Shown here: piece after piece, positions 15,823 to 25,488 of the stretch
How positions within the stretch are numbered: position 1 is the first letter of the stretch
Layout of the letters: each line of letters starts with the position of its first letter
Assembly (NCBI RefSeq): GCF_028463985.1
Contig: NZ_CP116766.1
Location: 1,860,001 to 1,924,000 of the forward strand
DNA length: 64,000 bases
DNA from: Neisseria lisongii
GTDB lineage: Bacteria; Pseudomonadota; Gammaproteobacteria; Burkholderiales; Neisseriaceae
Direction: 5' to 3'
Position numbers and translations under genes: made by a program
The notes under the pieces: model-generated
What the model was told of the DNA's origin: nothing
Database searches by the model: none
Seen by the model: the letters and a program-made list of their open reading frames with translations, nothing else

Positions 15823-18800
15823 ATGAATTTGTCGAACTTATTTAATCCGTTGCAAACAGCGGGCATGGAAGAAGAGTTTGATGCCATCAAAATCGGCATT
15901 GCCTCGCCTGAAACCATCCGCTCTTGGTCTTACGGCGAAGTAAAAAAACCGGAAACCATCAACTACCGTACCTTCAAACCCGAACGGGACGGTCTGTTCT
16001 GCGCCAAAATCTTCGGTCCGGTCAAAGACTACGAATGTTTGTGCGGCAAATACAAACGCCTGAAATTCAAAGGCGTAACCTGTGAAAAATGCGGCGTGGA
16101 AGTTACCCTGTCCAAAGTCCGCCGCGAGCGCATGGGCCATATCGAGCTGGCCGCACCCGTTGCCCACATCTGGTTTTTGAAATCCTTACCGTCCCGCTTG
16201 GGTATGGTGCTGGACATGACGTTGCGGGATATTGAGCGGGTACTGTATTTTGAAGCCTTTGTCGTAACTGATCCGGGCATGACCCCGCTGCAACGCCGTC
16301 AGCTGCTGACTGAAGACGACTACTACAACAAATTAGACGAATACGGCGATGATTTCGACGCCCAAATGGGTGCGGAAGGTATCCGTGAGCTGCTGCGCAA
16401 TCTGGACGTGGCCGCCGAAATCGAACAGTTGCGTCAAGAGTTGGAATCGACCGGCTCTGACACCAAAATCAAAAAAATCGCCAAACGTCTGAAAGTATTG
16501 GAAGCCTTCCACCGTTCCGGCATGAAGCTGGAATGGATGATTATGGACGTATTGCCGGTATTGCCGCCGGATTTGCGCCCGCTCGTTCCGCTGGACGGCG
16601 GCCGTTTCGCCACTTCCGATTTGAACGACCTGTACCGCCGTGTCATCAACCGTAACAACCGTCTGAAACGCCTGTTGGAACTGAATGCACCCGACATCAT
16701 CGTACGCAACGAAAAACGTATGCTGCAGGAAGCGGTTGATTCGCTGCTGGACAACGGCCGCCGCGGCAAAGCCATGACCGGTGCCAACAAACGTCCGCTG
16801 AAATCGCTGGCCGACATGATTAAAGGTAAAGGAGGCCGTTTCCGTCAAAACCTGTTGGGTAAACGTGTGGACTATTCAGGCCGTTCGGTGATTACCGTTG
16901 GTCCTTACCTGCGTCTGCACCAATGCGGTCTGCCGAAAAAAATGGCCTTGGAACTGTTTAAACCGTTTATTTTCCACAAACTGGAAAAACAAGGTTTGGC
17001 CAGCACCGTGCGTGCTGCCAAAAAACTGGTTGAACAGGAAGTGCCTGAAGTATGGGACATCTTGGAAGAAGTGATCCGCGAACATCCGATTATGCTGAAC
17101 CGTGCGCCGACGCTGCACCGTTTGGGTATTCAGGCGTTTGAGCCGATTCTGATCGAAGGTAAAGCCATTCAGTTGCACCCATTGGTGTGTGCAGCGTTCA
17201 ACGCCGACTTTGACGGTGACCAAATGGCGGTACACGTTCCATTGAGCTTGGAAGCGCAAATGGAAGCCCGCACGCTGATGCTGGCATCCAACAACGTATT
17301 GTCTCCTGCCAACGGCGAACCGATTATCGTACCGTCGCAAGACATCGTATTGGGTCTGTACTACATGACCCGCGACCGCATCAATGCCAAAGGCGAAGGC
17401 AGCCTGTTTGCCGATGTGAAAGAAGTACACCGTGCCTACCATACCAAACAGGTTGAATTGGGTACGAAAATTACCGTACGCCTGCGTGAGTGGGTGAAAA
17501 ACGAAGCCGGTGATTTCGAGCCGGTAACCAAACGTTATGAAACCACAGTCGGTCGTGCATTGTTGAGCGAAATTCTGCCGAAAGGTTTACCGTTTGAGTA
17601 CATCAACAAAGCCTTGAAGAAAAAAGAAATCTCCAAGCTGATTAACGCTTCGTTCCGCTTGTGCGGCCTGCGTGATACGGTGATTTTTGCCGACCATCTG
17701 ATGTACACCGGTTTCGGTTTCGCTGCCAAAGGCGGTATTTCCATTGCTGTTGACGATATGGAAATTCCGAAAGAGAAAGCGGCATTGTTGGCCGAAGCCA
17801 ATGCCGAAGTGAAAGAAATCGAAGACCAATATCGTCAAGGCTTGGTGACCAACGGCGAACGCTACAACAAAGTCGTGGATATTTGGGGTCGTGCCGGCGA
17901 TAAAATCGCCAAAGCAATGATGGATAATCTTTCTACCCAAAAAGTGATTGACCGAGACGGCAACGAAGTGGATCAAGAGTCGTTCAACTCCATCTACATG
18001 ATGGCCGACTCCGGTGCCCGTGGTTCGGCGGCACAGATCAAACAGCTTTCCGGTATGCGCGGTCTGATGGCGAAACCGGACGGCTCGATTATCGAAACCC
18101 CGATTACCTCTAACTTCCGTGAAGGTCTGACTGTATTGCAATACTTTATTGCAACCCACGGTGCCCGTAAAGGTCTGGCGGATACCGCCTTGAAAACAGC
18201 CAACTCCGGTTACCTGACCCGCCGTTTGGTGGACGTTACCCAAGACTTGGTGGTGGTGGAAGACGATTGCGGCACTTCAGACGGCTTCGTGATGAAAGCC
18301 GTAGTGCAGGGCGGTGATGTGATTGAAGCCTTGCGCGACCGTATTTTGGGCCGTGTAACCGCTTCCGATGTGGTTGATCCTTCTACAGGTGCGACTTTGG
18401 TTGAAGCCGGTGTGATGCTGACCGAGAAACTGGTTGATCTGATCGACCAATCCGGTGTGGACGAAGTGAAAGTCCGCACGCCGATTACCTGTAAAACCCG
18501 CCACGGCTTGTGCGCCCACTGTTACGGCCGAGACTTGGCACGAGGCAAACTGGTCAATGCCGGTGAAGCAGTCGGCGTGATTGCCGCCCAATCGATCGGC
18601 GAACCGGGTACTCAGCTCACCATGCGTACCTTCCACATCGGTGGTGCAGCGTCCCGAGCCGCCGCCGCCAGTCAAGTGGAAGCCAAATCCAACGGTACGG
18701 CACGCTTCAGCAGCCAAATGCGTTATGTTGCCAACAACAAAGGCGAATTGGTTGTCATCGGCCGCTCGTGCGAAGTCGTGATTCACGACGACATCGGCCG

Positions 18801-20001
18801 TGAGCGTGAGCGCCACAAAGTGCCTTACGGTGCAATCTTGCTGGTTCAGGACGGCGAAGTCATCAAAGCCGGCCAAACATTGGCAACATGGGATCCGCAT
18901 ACCCGTCCGATGATTACCGAACACGCCGGTTCGGTGAAATTCGAAAACGTGGAAGAGGGCGTAACTGTTGCCAAACAAACCGACGATGTAACCGGTTTGT
19001 CCACTCTGGTGGTGATTGACGGCAAACGCCGCTCCGCCGGTGCGTCCAAACTGCTGCGCCCAACCGTTAAACTGTTGGACGAAAACGGCTTGGAAATCTG
19101 CATTCCGGGTACTTCGACACCGGTATCCATGGCATTCCCGGTCGGTGCTGTAATTACCGTGCGTGAAGGTCAGGAAATCGGCAAAGGCGATGTGCTGGCA
19201 CGTATCCCGCAAGCCTCGTCCAAAACCCGCGATATTACCGGTGGTCTGCCCCGTGTGGCCGAACTGTTTGAAGCCCGTATTCCGAAAGATGCCGGTATGC
19301 TGGCGGAAATTACCGGTACGGTTTCCTTCGGTAAAGAAACCAAAGGCAAACAGCGCCTTATCATTACCGATGTGGACGGCGTAGCCTACGAAACCCTGAT
19401 TTCCAAAGAGAAACAGATTCTGGTACACGACGGCCAAGTCGTAAACCGCGGTGAAACCATTGTTGACGGTGCAGTCGATCCGCACGACATTTTGCGTCTG
19501 CAAGGCATCGAAGCACTGGCACGCTATATCGTTCAAGAGGTACAGGAAGTTTACCGCCTGCAAGGTGTGAAGATTTCCGACAAGCACATCGAAGTGATTA
19601 TCCGCCAGATGCTGCGCCGAGTGAACATCATCGACTCAGGCGAAACCGGCTTCATTACCGGCGAGCAAGTCGAGCGTGGCGACGTGATGATTGCCAACGA
19701 AAAAGCGATTGCCGAAGGCAAAGAACCGGCCCGTTACGAAAACGTATTGCTGGGTATTACCAAAGCATCGCTTTCGACCGACAGCTTCATTTCCGCCGCA
19801 TCGTTCCAAGAGACCACCCGTGTGCTGACCGAAGCAGCGATTATGGGCAAACAGGACGAATTGCGCGGTTTGAAAGAAAACGTGATTGTCGGCCGCCTGA
19901 TTCCGGCGGGTACCGGCTTGAGCTACCACCGCAGCCGTCGTCAGCAATGGAAAGAAATTTCGCAAACCGAAGAAGCGGATCACGACAGTGCCGCCGAATA
20001 A
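15823..20001 (+). CDS. rpoC: RNA polymerase beta' subunit
   Basis: A 1392-residue catalytic subunit. The N-terminal zinc ribbon is CLCGKYKRLKFKG...CEKCG. The active-site Mg-binding motif NADFDGD has Asp462, 464 and 466. The bridge/trigger region contains GEPGTQLTMRTFHIGG, and the second zinc-binding Cys set lies near CKTRHGLCAHC. TAAGGAG precedes the ATG. It is followed by a strong terminator that ends the rplJL-rpoBC operon. Confidence 0.98.
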   Translation: MNLSNLFNPLQTAGMEEEFDAIKIGIASPETIRSWSYGEVKKPETINYRTFKPERDGLFCAKIFGPVKDYECLCGKYKRLKFKGVTCEKCGVEVTLSKVRRERMGHIELAAPVAHIWFLKSLPSRLGMVLDMTLRDIERVLYFEAFVVTDPGMTPLQRRQLLTEDDYYNKLDEYGDDFDAQMGAEGIRELLRNLDVAAEIEQLRQELESTGSDTKIKKIAKRLKVLEAFHRSGMKLEWMIMDVLPVLPPDLRPLVPLDGGRFATSDLNDLYRRVINRNNRLKRLLELNAPDIIVRNEKRMLQEAVDSLLDNGRRGKAMTGANKRPLKSLADMIKGKGGRFRQNLLGKRVDYSGRSVITVGPYLRLHQCGLPKKMALELFKPFIFHKLEKQGLASTVRAAKKLVEQEVPEVWDILEEVIREHPIMLNRAPTLHRLGIQAFEPILIEGKAIQLHPLVCAAFNADFDGDQMAVHVPLSLEAQMEARTLMLASNNVLSPANGEPIIVPSQDIVLGLYYMTRDRINAKGEGSLFADVKEVHRAYHTKQVELGTKITVRLREWVKNEAGDFEPVTKRYETTVGRALLSEILPKGLPFEYINKALKKKEISKLINASFRLCGLRDTVIFADHLMYTGFGFAAKGGISIAVDDMEIPKEKAALLAEANAEVKEIEDQYRQGLVTNGERYNKVVDIWGRAGDKIAKAMMDNLSTQKVIDRDGNEVDQESFNSIYMMADSGARGSAAQIKQLSGMRGLMAKPDGSIIETPITSNFREGLTVLQYFIATHGARKGLADTALKTANSGYLTRRLVDVTQDLVVVEDDCGTSDGFVMKAVVQGGDVIEALRDRILGRVTASDVVDPSTGATLVEAGVMLTEKLVDLIDQSGVDEVKVRTPITCKTRHGLCAHCYGRDLARGKLVNAGEAVGVIAAQSIGEPGTQLTMRTFHIGGAASRAAAASQVEAKSNGTARFSSQMRYVANNKGELVVIGRSCEVVIHDDIGRERERHKVPYGAILLVQDGEVIKAGQTLATWDPHTRPMITEHAGSVKFENVEEGVTVAKQTDDVTGLSTLVVIDGKRRSAGASKLLRPTVKLLDENGLEICIPGTSTPVSMAFPVGAVITVREGQEIGKGDVLARIPQASSKTRDITGGLPRVAELFEARIPKDAGMLAEITGTVSFGKETKGKQRLIITDVDGVAYETLISKEKQILVHDGQVVNRGETIVDGAVDPHDILRLQGIEALARYIVQEVQEVYRLQGVKISDKHIEVIIRQMLRRVNIIDSGETGFITGEQVERGDVMIANEKAIAEGKEPARYENVLLGITKASLSTDSFISAASFQETTRVLTEAAIMGKQDELRGLKENVIVGRLIPAGTGLSYHRSRRQQWKEISQTEEADHDSAAE

Positions 20002-20018
20002 GCGAAGTTGAACACACA

Positions 20019-20052
20019 AACCGCAAGCCGGATAAGGCTTGCGGTTTTTTAT
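20019..20052 (+). terminator. rpoC rho-independent terminator
   Basis: AACCGCAAGCC pairs with GGCTTGCGGTT around GGATAA, followed by TTTT. It is a strong canonical terminator 18 bases after rpoC. Confidence 0.93.
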
Positions 20053-20069
20053 GGCGGGTATGGCTTGAT

Positions 20070-20152
20070 AGGCCGTCTGAAAACCGGCATGCCCCAAGCA
20101 CATAGGCAACTTTTGTTTTTTGAAAACACTAAAGCCTGTTTTCAGACGGCCT
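20070..20152. repeat. Facing DUS copies between rpoC and rpsL
   Basis: AGGCCGTCTGAAAAC and GTTTTCAGACGGCCT face each other across about 53 bases. The loop is long for a terminator, so the main role is probably DNA uptake. Confidence 0.6.
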
Positions 20153-20208
20153 CTGTTACCAAAAACCGACTGTCTTTCCGAAAAAACAGCTTTTTATCAG
20201 CGATATAC

Positions 20209-20238
20209 TTGACTAAGGTATTGCAATAAAAATATAAT
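20209..20238 (+). promoter_or_regulatory. Sigma-70 promoter of the str operon
   Basis: TTGACT at 20209-20214 and TATAAT at 20233-20238, spacer 18 bases, about 56 bases before the rpsL ATG. Confidence 0.85.
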
Positions 20239-20293
20239 TCATCTCTTGTCGGCATGGTGTCGGCAAGTATTTAACTCAACAGGACGAGAAAAT

Positions 20294-20665
20294 ATGCCAA
20301 CTATTAACCAATTAGTACGCAAAGGCCGTCAAAAGCCTGTGTACGTAAACAAAGTGCCTGCACTGGAAGCCTGCCCGCAAAAACGCGGCGTATGCACCCG
20401 TGTGTACACCACAACCCCTAAAAAACCTAACTCTGCATTGCGTAAAGTATGTAAAGTACGCCTGACCAACGGTTTCGAAGTTATTTCGTACATCGGCGGT
20501 GAAGGCCACAACTTGCAAGAGCACAGCGTCGTATTGATCCGCGGCGGTCGTGTAAAAGACTTGCCGGGTGTGCGTTACCACACTGTACGCGGTTCTTTGG
20601 ATACTGCAGGTGTTAAAGACCGTAAACAGGCCCGTTCTAAATACGGTGCTAAGCGTCCTAAATAA
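20294..20665 (+). CDS. rpsL: 30S ribosomal protein S12
   Basis: A 123-residue decoding-centre protein. The start MPTINQLVRKG at 20294 follows AGGACGAG; an in-frame upstream start at 20246 has no support from the family. Lys43 (in TTTPKKPNS) and the second streptomycin-site lysine in RVKDLPGVR are both wild type, so streptomycin sensitivity is expected. It is the first gene of the str operon rpsL-rpsG-fusA-tufA(-rpsJ). Confidence 0.98.
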   Translation: MPTINQLVRKGRQKPVYVNKVPALEACPQKRGVCTRVYTTTPKKPNSALRKVCKVRLTNGFEVISYIGGEGHNLQEHSVVLIRGGRVKDLPGVRYHTVRGSLDTAGVKDRKQARSKYGAKRPK

Positions 20666-20688
20666 TAACCGGGGCTTAGATAGGCACG

Positions 20689-20713
20689 TCGGCCGCCTAC
20701 ATTAAACGGCCGA
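20689..20713 (+). promoter_or_regulatory. Hairpin in rpsL-rpsG spacer, possible S7 control site
   Basis: TCGGCCG and CGGCCGA form a 7-bp stem in the 114-base rpsL-rpsG gap. In E. coli, S7 represses the str operon by binding this spacer. The position is equivalent; specific S7-binding bases were not verified. Confidence 0.45.
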
Positions 20714-20779
20714 GTAAGTGAGTACTCTTTTGGGTATTCATGGGAATTGACCCGACTGAATAGATTAAAGGAAATTAAA

Positions 20780-21250
20780 ATGCCAAGACGTAGAGAAGTC
20801 CCTAAGCGCGACGTATTGCCAGATCCGAAATTCGGCAGCGTTGAGCTGACTAAATTCATGAACGTATTGATGATTGACGGTAAAAAATCGGTTGCCGAAC
20901 GTATCGTTTACGGTGCGCTGGAGCAAATCGAGAAAAAAACCGGCAAAGTTGCAATCGAAGTATTCAACGAAGCCATTGCTAACGCCAAACCTATCGTGGA
21001 AGTGAAAAGCCGTCGTGTAGGTGGTGCAAACTACCAAGTTCCTGTTGAGGTTCGTCCTTCACGCCGCTTGGCCTTGGCAATGCGCTGGGTGCGCGATGCT
21101 GCCCGTAAACGTGGTGAGAAATCAATGGATCTGCGTTTGGCAGGCGAATTGATTGATGCTTCAGAAGGTCGCGGCGGTGCGTTGAAAAAACGTGAAGAAG
21201 TACACCGCATGGCTGAAGCGAACAAAGCGTTCTCTCACTTCCGTTTCTAA
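20780..21250 (+). CDS. rpsG: 30S ribosomal protein S7
   Basis: A 156-residue primary assembly protein of the 30S head that contacts 16S rRNA and E-site tRNA. The start MPRRREVPKR follows AAAGGAAAT; the longer in-frame start at 20747 has no ribosome-binding site. The family signature DPKFGSVELTKFMN is present near the N-terminus. It is 18 bases ahead of fusA. Confidence 0.98.
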   Translation: MPRRREVPKRDVLPDPKFGSVELTKFMNVLMIDGKKSVAERIVYGALEQIEKKTGKVAIEVFNEAIANAKPIVEVKSRRVGGANYQVPVEVRPSRRLALAMRWVRDAARKRGEKSMDLRLAGELIDASEGRGGALKKREEVHRMAEANKAFSHFRF

Positions 21251-21268
21251 TTTTGAAAGGCTAATAAA

Positions 21269-23374
21269 ATGGCTCGTAAGACCCCAATCAGCCTGTACCG
21301 CAATATCGGTATTTCTGCCCATATTGATGCGGGTAAAACCACTACGACCGAACGTATTCTGTTCTATACCGGTTTGACCCACAAACTGGGTGAGGTGCAT
21401 GACGGTGCGGCAACGACCGACTACATGGAACAAGAACAAGAGCGTGGTATTACCATTACCTCTGCTGCCGTTACTTCCTACTGGTCAGGTATGGCGAAAC
21501 AGTTCAAAGAACACCGTTTCAACATCATCGACACCCCTGGACACGTTGACTTTACCGTAGAGGTAGAGCGTTCTATGCGTGTATTGGACGGTGCCGTAAT
21601 GGTTTACTGTGCCGTAGGCGGCGTTCAGCCTCAGTCTGAAACCGTATGGCGTCAGGCCAACAAATACAAAGTGCCTCGTTTGGCATTTGTAAACAAAATG
21701 GACCGTCAAGGTGCCAACTTCTTCCGTGTGGTTGAGCAAATGAAAACCCGTTTGCGCGCCAACCCTGTACCAATCGTGATTCCGGTTGGTGCGGAAGACA
21801 ACTTCGAAGGCGTAGTTGACCTGCTGAAAATGAAAGCCATTATTTGGAACGAAGCCGACAAAGGCGTAACTTTCGAATACGGCGATATTCCGGCTGAACT
21901 GGTGGAGACTGCCGAAGAATGGCGTCAAAATATGATTGAAGCCGCAGCCGAAGCCAGCGAAGAGCTGATGGACAAATACTTGGGCGGCGAAGACCTGACC
22001 GAAGAAGAAATCGTTGGTGCATTGCGTCAACGTACTCTGGCCGGTGAAATCCAACCAATGTTGTGCGGTTCTGCATTTAAAAACAAAGGTGTACAACGTA
22101 TGTTGGATGCCGTTGTCGAGTTGCTGCCTGCGCCGACCGACATTCCGCCGGTACAAGGTGTGAATCCTTCAACCGATGCAGCCGACCAACGTGAAGCCAG
22201 CGACGAAGCGCCATTCTCCGCTTTGGCATTCAAAATGTTGAACGACAAATACGTTGGTAACCTGACCTTTATCCGTGTTTACTCAGGCGTGGTAAAATCA
22301 GGCGATACCGTACTGAACTCAGTAAAAGGTACTCGTGAACGTATCGGCCGTCTGGTACAGATGACTGCTGCCGACCGTACCGAGATCGAAGAAGTACGTG
22401 CCGGCGACATCGCCGCCGCCATCGGTCTGAAAGACGTTACCACCGGTGAAACCCTGTGTGCCGACAACGCACCAATCATCTTGGAACGCATGGAATTCCC
22501 TGAGCCGGTGATTCACGTTGCCGTTGAGCCGAAAACCAAAGCCGACCAAGAGAAAATGGGTATCGCCCTGAACCGTTTGGCCAAAGAAGACCCTTCTTTC
22601 CGTGTTCGTACCGATGAAGAATCAGGCCAAACCATTATTTCCGGTATGGGTGAGCTGCACTTGGAAATTATTGTTGACCGTATGAAACGTGAATTCGGTG
22701 TAGATGCCAACATCGGTGCGCCTCAAGTGGCTTACCGTGAGACCATCCGCAAAGCCGTTAAAGCCGAACACAAACACGCCAAACAATCAGGCGGTAAAGG
22801 TCAATACGGTCACGTGGTTATCGAAATGGAACCAATGGAACCGGGTGGCGAAGGCTACGAATTCATCGACGAAATCAAAGGTGGTGTGATTCCTCGCGAA
22901 TTCATTCCGTCTGTTGACAAAGGTATCCGTGATACCCTGCCTAACGGTGTGGTAGCCGGCTTCCCGGTAGTTGATGTACGTATCCGTCTGGTATTCGGTT
23001 CTTACCACGATGTCGACTCTTCGCAACTGGCGTTTGAATTGGCCGCATCTCAAGCCTTTAAAGAAGGTATGCGCCAAGCCTCTCCGGTATTGCTCGAGCC
23101 GATTATGGCGGTAGAAGTAGAAACCCCAGAAGAGTACATGGGCGACGTAATGGGCGACTTGAACCGTCGTCGCGGTATCGTATTGGGCATGGACGACGAC
23201 GGCATCGGCGGTAAAAAAGTACGTGCCGAAGTACCGTTGGCGGAAATGTTCGGTTACTCTACCGACTTGCGTTCCGCAACCCAAGGTCGTGCAACCTACT
23301 CAATGGAATTCAAAAAATACGCCGAAGCACCATCGCACATTGCCGCTGAAGTAACTGCTTCACGCAAAGGTTAA
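21269..23374 (+). CDS. fusA: Elongation factor G
   Basis: A 701-residue translocation GTPase. G motifs are AHIDAGKTTTTER (G1), DTPGHVDF (G3) and NKMD (G4), followed by domains II-V with SGMGELHLEI in domain III. Length is normal. It is in the str operon between rpsG and tufA. A DUS pair follows the stop and separates it from tufA, as elsewhere in the genus. Confidence 0.98.
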   Translation: MARKTPISLYRNIGISAHIDAGKTTTTERILFYTGLTHKLGEVHDGAATTDYMEQEQERGITITSAAVTSYWSGMAKQFKEHRFNIIDTPGHVDFTVEVERSMRVLDGAVMVYCAVGGVQPQSETVWRQANKYKVPRLAFVNKMDRQGANFFRVVEQMKTRLRANPVPIVIPVGAEDNFEGVVDLLKMKAIIWNEADKGVTFEYGDIPAELVETAEEWRQNMIEAAAEASEELMDKYLGGEDLTEEEIVGALRQRTLAGEIQPMLCGSAFKNKGVQRMLDAVVELLPAPTDIPPVQGVNPSTDAADQREASDEAPFSALAFKMLNDKYVGNLTFIRVYSGVVKSGDTVLNSVKGTRERIGRLVQMTAADRTEIEEVRAGDIAAAIGLKDVTTGETLCADNAPIILERMEFPEPVIHVAVEPKTKADQEKMGIALNRLAKEDPSFRVRTDEESGQTIISGMGELHLEIIVDRMKREFGVDANIGAPQVAYRETIRKAVKAEHKHAKQSGGKGQYGHVVIEMEPMEPGGEGYEFIDEIKGGVIPREFIPSVDKGIRDTLPNGVVAGFPVVDVRIRLVFGSYHDVDSSQLAFELAASQAFKEGMRQASPVLLEPIMAVEVETPEEYMGDVMGDLNRRRGIVLGMDDDGIGGKKVRAEVPLAEMFGYSTDLRSATQGRATYSMEFKKYAEAPSHIAAEVTASRKG

Positions 23375-23389
23375 TCAGGCGTTTTATCA

Positions 23390-23430
23390 GGCCGTCTGAA
23401 AATACACTGAAATTCATTTTTCAGACGGCC
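23390..23430 (+). terminator. Inverted DUS pair between fusA and tufA
   Basis: GGCCGTCTGAAAAT faces ATTTTTCAGACGGCC with a short loop. Within an operon it would be at most a partial terminator. Confidence 0.55.
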
Positions 23431-23469
23431 ATTGTTCTTTGTGATCTTTATATGTAAAGGAATTAGCTC

Positions 23470-24654
23470 ATGGCTAAGGAAAAATTCGAACGTAGCAAAC
23501 CGCACGTAAACGTTGGCACCATCGGTCACGTTGACCATGGTAAAACCACTCTGACTGCAGCACTGACTACCATTTTGGCTAAAAAATTCGGTGGCGCAGC
23601 AAAAGCTTACGACCAAATCGACAACGCACCTGAAGAAAAAGCCCGCGGTATTACCATTAATACCTCACACGTAGAATACGAAACCGAAACCCGCCACTAC
23701 GCACACGTAGACTGCCCGGGTCACGCCGACTACGTTAAAAACATGATTACCGGTGCAGCCCAAATGGACGGCGCAATCCTGGTGTGTTCAGCAGCCGACG
23801 GCCCAATGCCGCAAACCCGCGAACACATCCTGTTGGCCCGCCAAGTAGGCGTACCATACATCATCGTATTCATGAACAAATGCGACATGGTTGACGATGC
23901 CGAACTGCTGGAACTGGTAGAAATGGAAATCCGCGACCTGCTGTCAAGCTACGACTTCCCAGGCGACGACTGCCCAATCGTACAAGGTTCTGCACTGAAA
24001 GCCCTGGAAGGCGATGCCGCTTACGAAGAAAAAATCTTCGAACTGGCCGCTGCACTGGACAGCTACATCCCAACTCCGGAACGTGCCGTTGATAAACCAT
24101 TCCTGTTGCCGATTGAAGACGTATTCTCAATCTCAGGCCGCGGTACAGTAGTAACCGGTCGTGTAGAGCGCGGTATCATCCACGTAGGCGACGAGATCGA
24201 AATCGTAGGTCTGAAAGACACCGCCAAAACCACTTGTACCGGCGTTGAAATGTTCCGCAAACTGCTGGACGAAGGCCAAGCAGGCGACAACGTAGGCGTA
24301 CTGCTGCGCGGTACCAAACGTGAAGAAGTTGAACGCGGTCAAGTATTGGCCAAACCAGGCTCAATCACTCCACACACCAAATTCAAAGCCGAAGTGTACG
24401 TATTGAGCAAAGAAGAAGGCGGCCGTCATACCCCATTCTTCGCCAACTACCGCCCACAATTCTACTTCCGTACAACCGACGTAACCGGTGCGGTTACTCT
24501 GGAAGAAGGCGTAGAAATGGTAATGCCGGGTGAAAACGTAACCATCAGCGTAGAACTGATTGCCCCGATCGCCATGGAAGAAGGCTTGCGCTTTGCAATC
24601 CGTGAAGGCGGCCGTACCGTAGGTGCCGGCGTTGTTTCTAGCATCATCGCTTAA
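23470..24654 (+). CDS. tufA: Elongation factor Tu, copy 2
   Basis: A 394-residue EF-Tu, identical in protein sequence to the copy at 5915. It carries GHVDHGKT, DCPGH and NKCD. AAAGGAATTAGCTC precedes the ATG. It sits in the str operon between fusA and rpsJ, the ancestral tufA position. The DNA differs from copy 1 at six synonymous sites by my count, while the flanks are unrelated, which is what gene conversion limited to the coding region would leave. Confidence 0.98.
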   Translation: MAKEKFERSKPHVNVGTIGHVDHGKTTLTAALTTILAKKFGGAAKAYDQIDNAPEEKARGITINTSHVEYETETRHYAHVDCPGHADYVKNMITGAAQMDGAILVCSAADGPMPQTREHILLARQVGVPYIIVFMNKCDMVDDAELLELVEMEIRDLLSSYDFPGDDCPIVQGSALKALEGDAAYEEKIFELAAALDSYIPTPERAVDKPFLLPIEDVFSISGRGTVVTGRVERGIIHVGDEIEIVGLKDTAKTTCTGVEMFRKLLDEGQAGDNVGVLLRGTKREEVERGQVLAKPGSITPHTKFKAEVYVLSKEEGGRHTPFFANYRPQFYFRTTDVTGAVTLEEGVEMVMPGENVTISVELIAPIAMEEGLRFAIREGGRTVGAGVVSSIIA

Positions 24655-24669
24655 TAAGGAATACAGATA

Positions 24670-24981
24670 ATGGCAAACCAAAAAATCCGTATTCGTTTGA
24701 AAGCCTATGATTACAGCCTGATCGACCGTTCGGCTCAAGAAATCGTTGAAACCGCAAAACGCACCGGTGCCGTAGTAAAAGGCCCGATTCCGTTGCCGAC
24801 TAAAATCGAGCGTTTCAACATTCTGCGTTCTCCACACGTGAACAAAACTTCCCGTGAACAACTGGAAATCCGCACCCACTTGCGCCTGATGGACATCGTT
24901 GACTGGACTGACAAAACTACCGACGCACTGATGAAACTGGACCTGCCGGCCGGTGTGGACGTAGAAATCAAAGTTCAATAA
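24670..24981 (+). CDS. rpsJ: 30S ribosomal protein S10
   Basis: A 103-residue protein of the 30S head and, as NusE, a partner of NusG/NusB in antitermination. The signature IPLPTKIERFNILRSPHVNK is typical; Val57, where Met causes reduced tetracycline sensitivity in N. gonorrhoeae, is wild type. It lies 15 bases behind tufA. Unlike the standard S10 operon, it is followed by a strong terminator and then by about 7.8 kb of repeats and R-M genes before rplC. Confidence 0.98.
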   Translation: MANQKIRIRLKAYDYSLIDRSAQEIVETAKRTGAVVKGPIPLPTKIERFNILRSPHVNKTSREQLEIRTHLRLMDIVDWTDKTTDALMKLDLPAGVDVEIKVQ

Positions 24982-25001
24982 TCATCGCTTGAAGATGAAT
25001 T

Positions 25002-25031
25002 AGCCGAACAGTTTCCTGTTCGGCTTTTTTA
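25002..25031 (+). terminator. rpsJ rho-independent terminator
   Basis: AGCCGAACAG pairs with CTGTTCGGCT around a 4-base loop, followed by TTTTTT. It ends the str-rpsJ transcript and separates it from the rest of the S10 operon. Confidence 0.93.
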
Positions 25032-25039
25032 TTGCAAAT

Positions 25040-25101
25040 AGGCCGTCTGAAAATCAATATTGCCAATCTGGGTAAAATTAAAAATCAGATTTTCAGACGG
25101 C
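25040..25101. repeat. Facing DUS copies after rpsJ
   Basis: AGGCCGTCTGAAAATC and GATTTTCAGACGGC face each other across about 32 bases. Confidence 0.6.
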
Positions 25102-25134
25102 ATCAACGTGAAACTCACTAAACACGTGCTTATA

Positions 25135-25488
25135 TATAGTTAATTCACTTAATAAAGAGAACGGGTGTAGGTTGGTTCGAGACCCAACACGATTGGGAAT
25201 ACCTTAAAACATAAGATTTTGTTGGGTTACGCTCGTGCCTCGCTAACCTCAACCTACGCCTGCTTTTGTATGGAAAATTCGGTGTTTTAACTATAGTCAA
25301 TCAACCGAATTTCCAGCACATTCCAAACCCAACACGCCTGTTATTCCGACGAAAGTCGGAATCTATTTTGGCGGCTTGGGTAACTGTTTTTTCTTGACGG
25401 TTTCCGAATCTGAAAGATGGATTCCAACTTTCGTCGGAATGACGAGTATGTTTGAAAATCGTACGGTTTATTAAGTGGATTGACTATA
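25135..25488. mobile_element. MITE-like element with 22-bp terminal inverted repeats
   Basis: The left end TATAGTTAATTCACTTAATA (25135 on) matches the complement of the right end at 25467-25488 with two mismatches over 22 bases. Both ends start with TA-rich TATAG, like Correia elements. The 354-base interior has no ORF of note. It holds an imperfect inverted repeat (GTAGGTTG...CAACCTAC) and two ATTCC-N10-GGAAT units. Confidence 0.65.
25343..25440. repeat. Two dRS3-like ATTCC...GGAAT repeats
   Basis: ATTCCGACGAAAGTCGGAAT at 25343-25362 and ATTCCAACTTTCGTCGGAAT at 25421-25440. They are 20 bases each with the ATTCC/GGAAT ends of neisserial dRS3 units. Confidence 0.6.

Noticed and set aside
18277..19587. 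A 436-codon open frame opposite rpoC
   Set aside because: It is antisense to a conserved core gene with no coding features of its own.
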